The notes under the pieces were generated by a model, which had not been told where the DNA came from, did no database searches, and worked only from the letters and a program-made list of their open reading frames with translations. The translations under genes and the position numbers were made by a program. From CAVLCC01 sp963661535 (lineage in GTDB: Bacteria; Actinomycetota; Coriobacteriia; Coriobacteriales; CADBOM01), in NCBI GenBank assembly GCA_963661535.1, contig CAVLCC010000069.1, positions 1 through 7,161 of the forward strand: a stretch of 7,161 bases of DNA, read 5' to 3'. Shown piece after piece: positions 4,892-7,161 of this stretch (its first letter is position 1; each line of letters opens with the position of its first letter).

Positions 4892-6700
4892 ATGACACAC
4901 GATATCTCAGCTAAAGATAAGGGCGCGCTTGCAGGTTCGCTAGCTAGCATAACTCCTTCTCACGTAGTTATAAAAAAGGCTCTTGTTGCTATTGATAAAT
5001 ATGACATGTTGCAAGCAAAAAGTGGTAATTTGGTTTCTTGCTACGGCGAGGTTTTAAATTGTTCATCTTCTGTACAACAAAGCGAACAACCTAATGAGGC
5101 TGCGGCTAACCAAAATGATTCTTTTCATTTTCCAATAGTTCTTATGGTAAGCGGGGGTTCTGATTCCACGGCTTTGTGTCTTTTGGTTCATGAGCTATCT
5201 CAAATGGGACTTGTTGATCTAACGCAAATAACAGTACTGCATGTTAATCATGGCCTGCGTGGAGCAGATGCTGACAATGATGCGCTTTTTGTGCAAAGAC
5301 TTGCAAATTTATGCAGCTTTTTGGCTGAAGTTCGGCACATAGATATTGATTCTTGCCTAGATAAATTTGATGGAAATGTGGAAAATGCTGGTAGATTTTT
5401 GCGCTATGAACTTGCAGATGAGCTGCTGAATAGTCTTTGTGCTAAAGCAGGAGTTGAAGCACAAAATGGACGAATTTGGGTGGCGCACACACAAGATGAT
5501 AGAGTAGAAACATTTTTTATGCGCTCAATTGTTGGAACAGGTCCAGGTGGACTAGCTTCGATTAGATACACAAATGGTCGAGTTGCACGGCCAATTTTAA
5601 ATACAACTCGGGATGAACTGCGCGACTACATTAAGTCTAGAATTTCTAAACTTGGCTGGCAGCTAGATAAACCTAGCGTTGCACAAGTTAACGGGGGACT
5701 TTGGAGGGAAGACTCCACTAACTATGCTACAGATGGATTTAGAACTTTTGTGCGCCACAAGTTGGTGCCCATGGCAAAACAAAAAAATCCAAACTTGGGC
5801 AATACGCTAGCTCGCACAATGGACCTTATACAAGATGAAGATGACATGGTTCAAGATGCAGTTGAGCAAATAAAATCGAGTGCATTTTCTATAATGGGGG
5901 AACAAAGGCAGGAGGGTAAGCATAAGCAGACAATTAAAGAGGATATTTCTCATTTGGCTAAACTTTCTGAGTCGAGCCCCTCTATAAAATATGCGTTGGA
6001 TATCAATCAAGTTCAAGACTTGCAAAGCCCACTTTTGCGCCGACTTATTTATTCTATTTGCAAAGATATTTTGCCATATCAAAAGCGCATAGAACAGCGT
6101 CATATTGATTTGATTGTGGGTTCAATGCATCAACCAAATTTTGCTCTTGATTTGCCCGGCGGTGCTCGAGTATTTAGAGAATATGACTCCTTGATTTTTG
6201 AAGCAGACTCTCATGAGGATAAGGTCAACGTGCAGTCTAGTGAGCTTGGGGCACAGTTTAGCGAGTTGGGCAAAGATAACGATATATTTTTGCAAGTTCC
6301 AGGATCTGTTCAAATAGATGAGCATACAAAAATAAGCATTTTCCAAGTAGACTGCCAAGATAAAGACAATATAAGCTATGCAAAAACCCAAGCTGGCAAA
6401 ACAGACAAAATCGCTTTTGTCGATAAAGAGAACTTGCTTGCCACATGTGATCAACAAAACACACTCATAATAACTCACAGATACGACGGTGACATAGTTT
6501 ATCCACTTGGAATGGGCGGCAAAAGAAAGAAACTTTCAGATATATTTGTAGACAAAAAAATCCCTCGGGCAAAACGCGATTCTGTCCTTATAGTTCGAGC
6601 TGGAAATTCAATAGTATGGGTCGTAGGTGTTCTAAGCGACGATCGCTTTAAAGTTCGCAATAATAAACCTATGTTGTGCCTTCAGTTAGAAGAAATTTAG
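4892..6700 (+). CDS. tilS: tRNA(Ile)-lysidine synthase TilS
   Basis: TilS uses ATP and lysine to modify C34 of the CAU-anticodon tRNA(Ile), so that it reads AUA; it is normally essential and cytoplasmic. The N-type ATP pyrophosphatase core is clear: PP-loop SGGSDS (87-92), HVNHGLRG (117-124), AHTQDDRVETFFMR (198-211), GTGPGGLASI (215-224) and EDSTNYATDGFRTFVRHKLVP (273-293). The C-terminal TilS domain is seen at 529-580 (RYDGDIVYPLG, KRKKLSDIFVDKKIP, IVWVVGV). At 602 residues it is long; homologues are often 430-470. The extra length is a 35-40 residue Ser/Asn/Gln-rich insertion between the N-terminal helix (IKKALVAIDKYDML, 27-40) and the PP-loop, plus low-similarity stretches near 330-370 and 440-505. 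The early ATG is preferred because that helix normally precedes the PP-loop, although its ribosome site (AAGAGAG) is modest. No hpt-ftsH pair follows, a frequent neighbour elsewhere. Confidence 0.95.
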   Translation: MTHDISAKDKGALAGSLASITPSHVVIKKALVAIDKYDMLQAKSGNLVSCYGEVLNCSSSVQQSEQPNEAAANQNDSFHFPIVLMVSGGSDSTALCLLVHELSQMGLVDLTQITVLHVNHGLRGADADNDALFVQRLANLCSFLAEVRHIDIDSCLDKFDGNVENAGRFLRYELADELLNSLCAKAGVEAQNGRIWVAHTQDDRVETFFMRSIVGTGPGGLASIRYTNGRVARPILNTTRDELRDYIKSRISKLGWQLDKPSVAQVNGGLWREDSTNYATDGFRTFVRHKLVPMAKQKNPNLGNTLARTMDLIQDEDDMVQDAVEQIKSSAFSIMGEQRQEGKHKQTIKEDISHLAKLSESSPSIKYALDINQVQDLQSPLLRRLIYSICKDILPYQKRIEQRHIDLIVGSMHQPNFALDLPGGARVFREYDSLIFEADSHEDKVNVQSSELGAQFSELGKDNDIFLQVPGSVQIDEHTKISIFQVDCQDKDNISYAKTQAGKTDKIAFVDKENLLATCDQQNTLIITHRYDGDIVYPLGMGGKRKKLSDIFVDKKIPRAKRDSVLIVRAGNSIVWVVGVLSDDRFKVRNNKPMLCLQLEEI

Positions 6701-6740
6701 TCTTAATTCATACTTTTTACTCCTAATTTATACCTTGTAA
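6701..6740. repeat. Two adjacent 20-bp imperfect direct repeats after tilS
   Basis: The first 20 bases after the tilS stop (beginning TCTTAATTCATAC) are followed directly by a second copy (beginning TCCTAATTTATAC), with 15 of 20 positions identical. No hairpin terminator was found for tilS in this stretch. The significance is unclear and the A/T-rich composition makes chance similarity possible. Confidence 0.4.
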
Positions 6741-6795
6741 CTATAGAAAATACGGAGCCTTTCAGAAAGAATTTAGAAAAGGGGTGCTGAAACTA

Positions 6796-6828
6796 TACAC
6801 GATTTGTTAAGATGTAACTTATCGTGTA
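6796..6828. promoter_or_regulatory. 33-bp dyad (operator or RNA hairpin)
   Basis: TACACGAT (6796-6803) and ATCGTGTA (6821-6828) form a perfect 8-bp inverted repeat. Inside it, after TT on each side, GTTA and TAAC pair around a 5-nt loop. The two-layer symmetry and its location about 35 bp upstream of the candidate -35 (6861) of the exported-protein gene suggest a regulator site. An RNA hairpin ending tilS transcripts is the alternative, but no U-run follows. Confidence 0.6.
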
Positions 6829-6860
6829 GTGGGATAAGCTCACGAAAAACAAACTCTATT

Positions 6861-6889
6861 TTGTCTGTAGTGGATTTTGTTTTTGTAAT
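6861..6889 (+). promoter_or_regulatory. Candidate promoter of the exported-protein gene
   Basis: TTGTCT (6861-6866) and TGTAAT (6884-6889) are spaced by 17 bp. This is the best sigma-70-like match in the intergenic region and would give a leader of about 45 nt. The -10 overlaps a 7-bp inverted repeat (TGTAATG, 6884-6890, with CATTACA, 6899-6905), which may be an operator or a hairpin at the RNA start. Confidence 0.5.
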
Positions 6890-6940
6890 GAGGCTATGCA
6901 TTACATGGAGGTAAGGTCGGGTCTGACGAAAGGACGGCAT

Positions 6941-7161
6941 ATGAAAGTAGAACAAAAGTTTTATAAAGACGCGGGGGGGGGCTTATCTAAAGCCAATCCA
7001 ATAAACTCTCCCAAGACACGTGGGGTGATAATAGCATTATTTGCCGCACTGCTTGTGATTTTGACTTTAGGATTAAGTCAAGCACAAGCAAAAGACACAT
7101 CAGAGATAATTGATGTTCCTGATGGAAAAGTTCAGCTAGTAGATTGGAGCAGACTATCAGG
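6941..7161 (+). CDS. Exported (probable surface) protein, 3' end missing, poly-G tract in codons 11-14
   Basis: The first 73 codons are visible. A long polar leader of 28 residues is followed by a hydrophobic core (GVIIALFAALLVILTLGL, 28-45) and a likely signal-peptidase site AQA-KD after Ala50, so the product should be exported. The mature part begins KDTSEIIDVPDGKVQLVDWSRLSG and I do not recognise a family. The start is supported by AAAGGA at 6930-6935 next to the ATG. Codons 11-14 encode Ala-Gly-Gly-Gly within nine consecutive G residues, upstream of the hydrophobic core. Loss of one G leads to a stop after about eight further codons, and gain of one leads to a stop after three. As given, the frame is intact. 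GTG at codon 29 could restart after the tract, but no ribosome site precedes it. Confidence 0.75.
   Translation, partial: MKVEQKFYKDAGGGLSKANPINSPKTRGVIIALFAALLVILTLGLSQAQAKDTSEIIDVPDGKVQLVDWSRLS
6973..6981 (+). repeat. Nine-G homopolymer inside the coding start
   Basis: A run of nine G is unusual in A/T-rich DNA and is the longest G or C tract I noticed in the window. It lies 32 bp inside the exported-protein gene, where slipped-strand changes would switch translation. Sequencing error in homopolymers must be kept in mind. Confidence 0.9.

Noticed and set aside
5807..6478. Minus-strand reading frames inside tilS
   Set aside because: They are antisense to the conserved tilS frame and their translations look like low-complexity shadow peptides.
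6796..6940. Known riboswitch (cyclic-di-GMP, T-box and similar)
   Set aside because: None of the conserved sequence blocks I know for these classes could be found; only unassigned dyads are present.

Overview
The window looks like a chromosomal segment of a low-GC anaerobic actinobacterium, most plausibly a coriobacterium of the Atopobium/Fannyhessea type. That placement is an inference. It rests on an actinobacterial-style amtB-glnB gene order, a GlnR-like operator written in the actinobacterial consensus, a TilS of the SGGxDS class and an A+T-rich background. It has not been tested by any search. Five complete genes and two genes cut by the window edges are supported.

Left part (1-1024): the 3' end of a probable secreted or surface protein with a DUF6273-type C-terminal domain. 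It is followed by a strong hairpin, and then by a second, GC-rich, interrupted hairpin that lies between this gene and the convergent nitrogen operon.

Nitrogen operon (1025-2668, minus strand): the ammonium channel amtB is followed 33 bp later by a PII signal protein. The PII protein has valine where modifiable homologues carry Tyr51, and no glnD follows it. Upstream of amtB lie four pentamers at 11-bp phase that match the actinobacterial GlnR site (two exactly, two with one mismatch). A plausible promoter overlaps them. Next comes a probable 5' leader enclosed by a perfect 20-bp inverted repeat whose loop contains 39 nt of sense RNA without a single G.

Centre (2949-4478): five contiguous copies of a 23-bp repeat stand directly in front of an AAA+ ATPase fused to a DUF4143 (PD-(D/E)XK-like) domain. 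The gene reads away from the nitrogen operon.

Right part (4482-7161): an ACT-domain protein (minus strand) is divergent from a long tRNA(Ile)-lysidine synthase gene, tilS. After tilS comes a 240-bp region with several dyads and a promoter candidate, then the start of an exported protein. Codons 11-14 of that protein lie in a run of nine G residues; one base more or fewer leads to a stop within about ten codons, which is the layout of a phase-variable surface gene.

The housekeeping genes (amtB, PII, ACT, tilS) are ordinary in family. The less ordinary content lies in the non-coding DNA: the GlnR-like operator, the amtB leader repeat, the 23-bp array and the poly-G tract.
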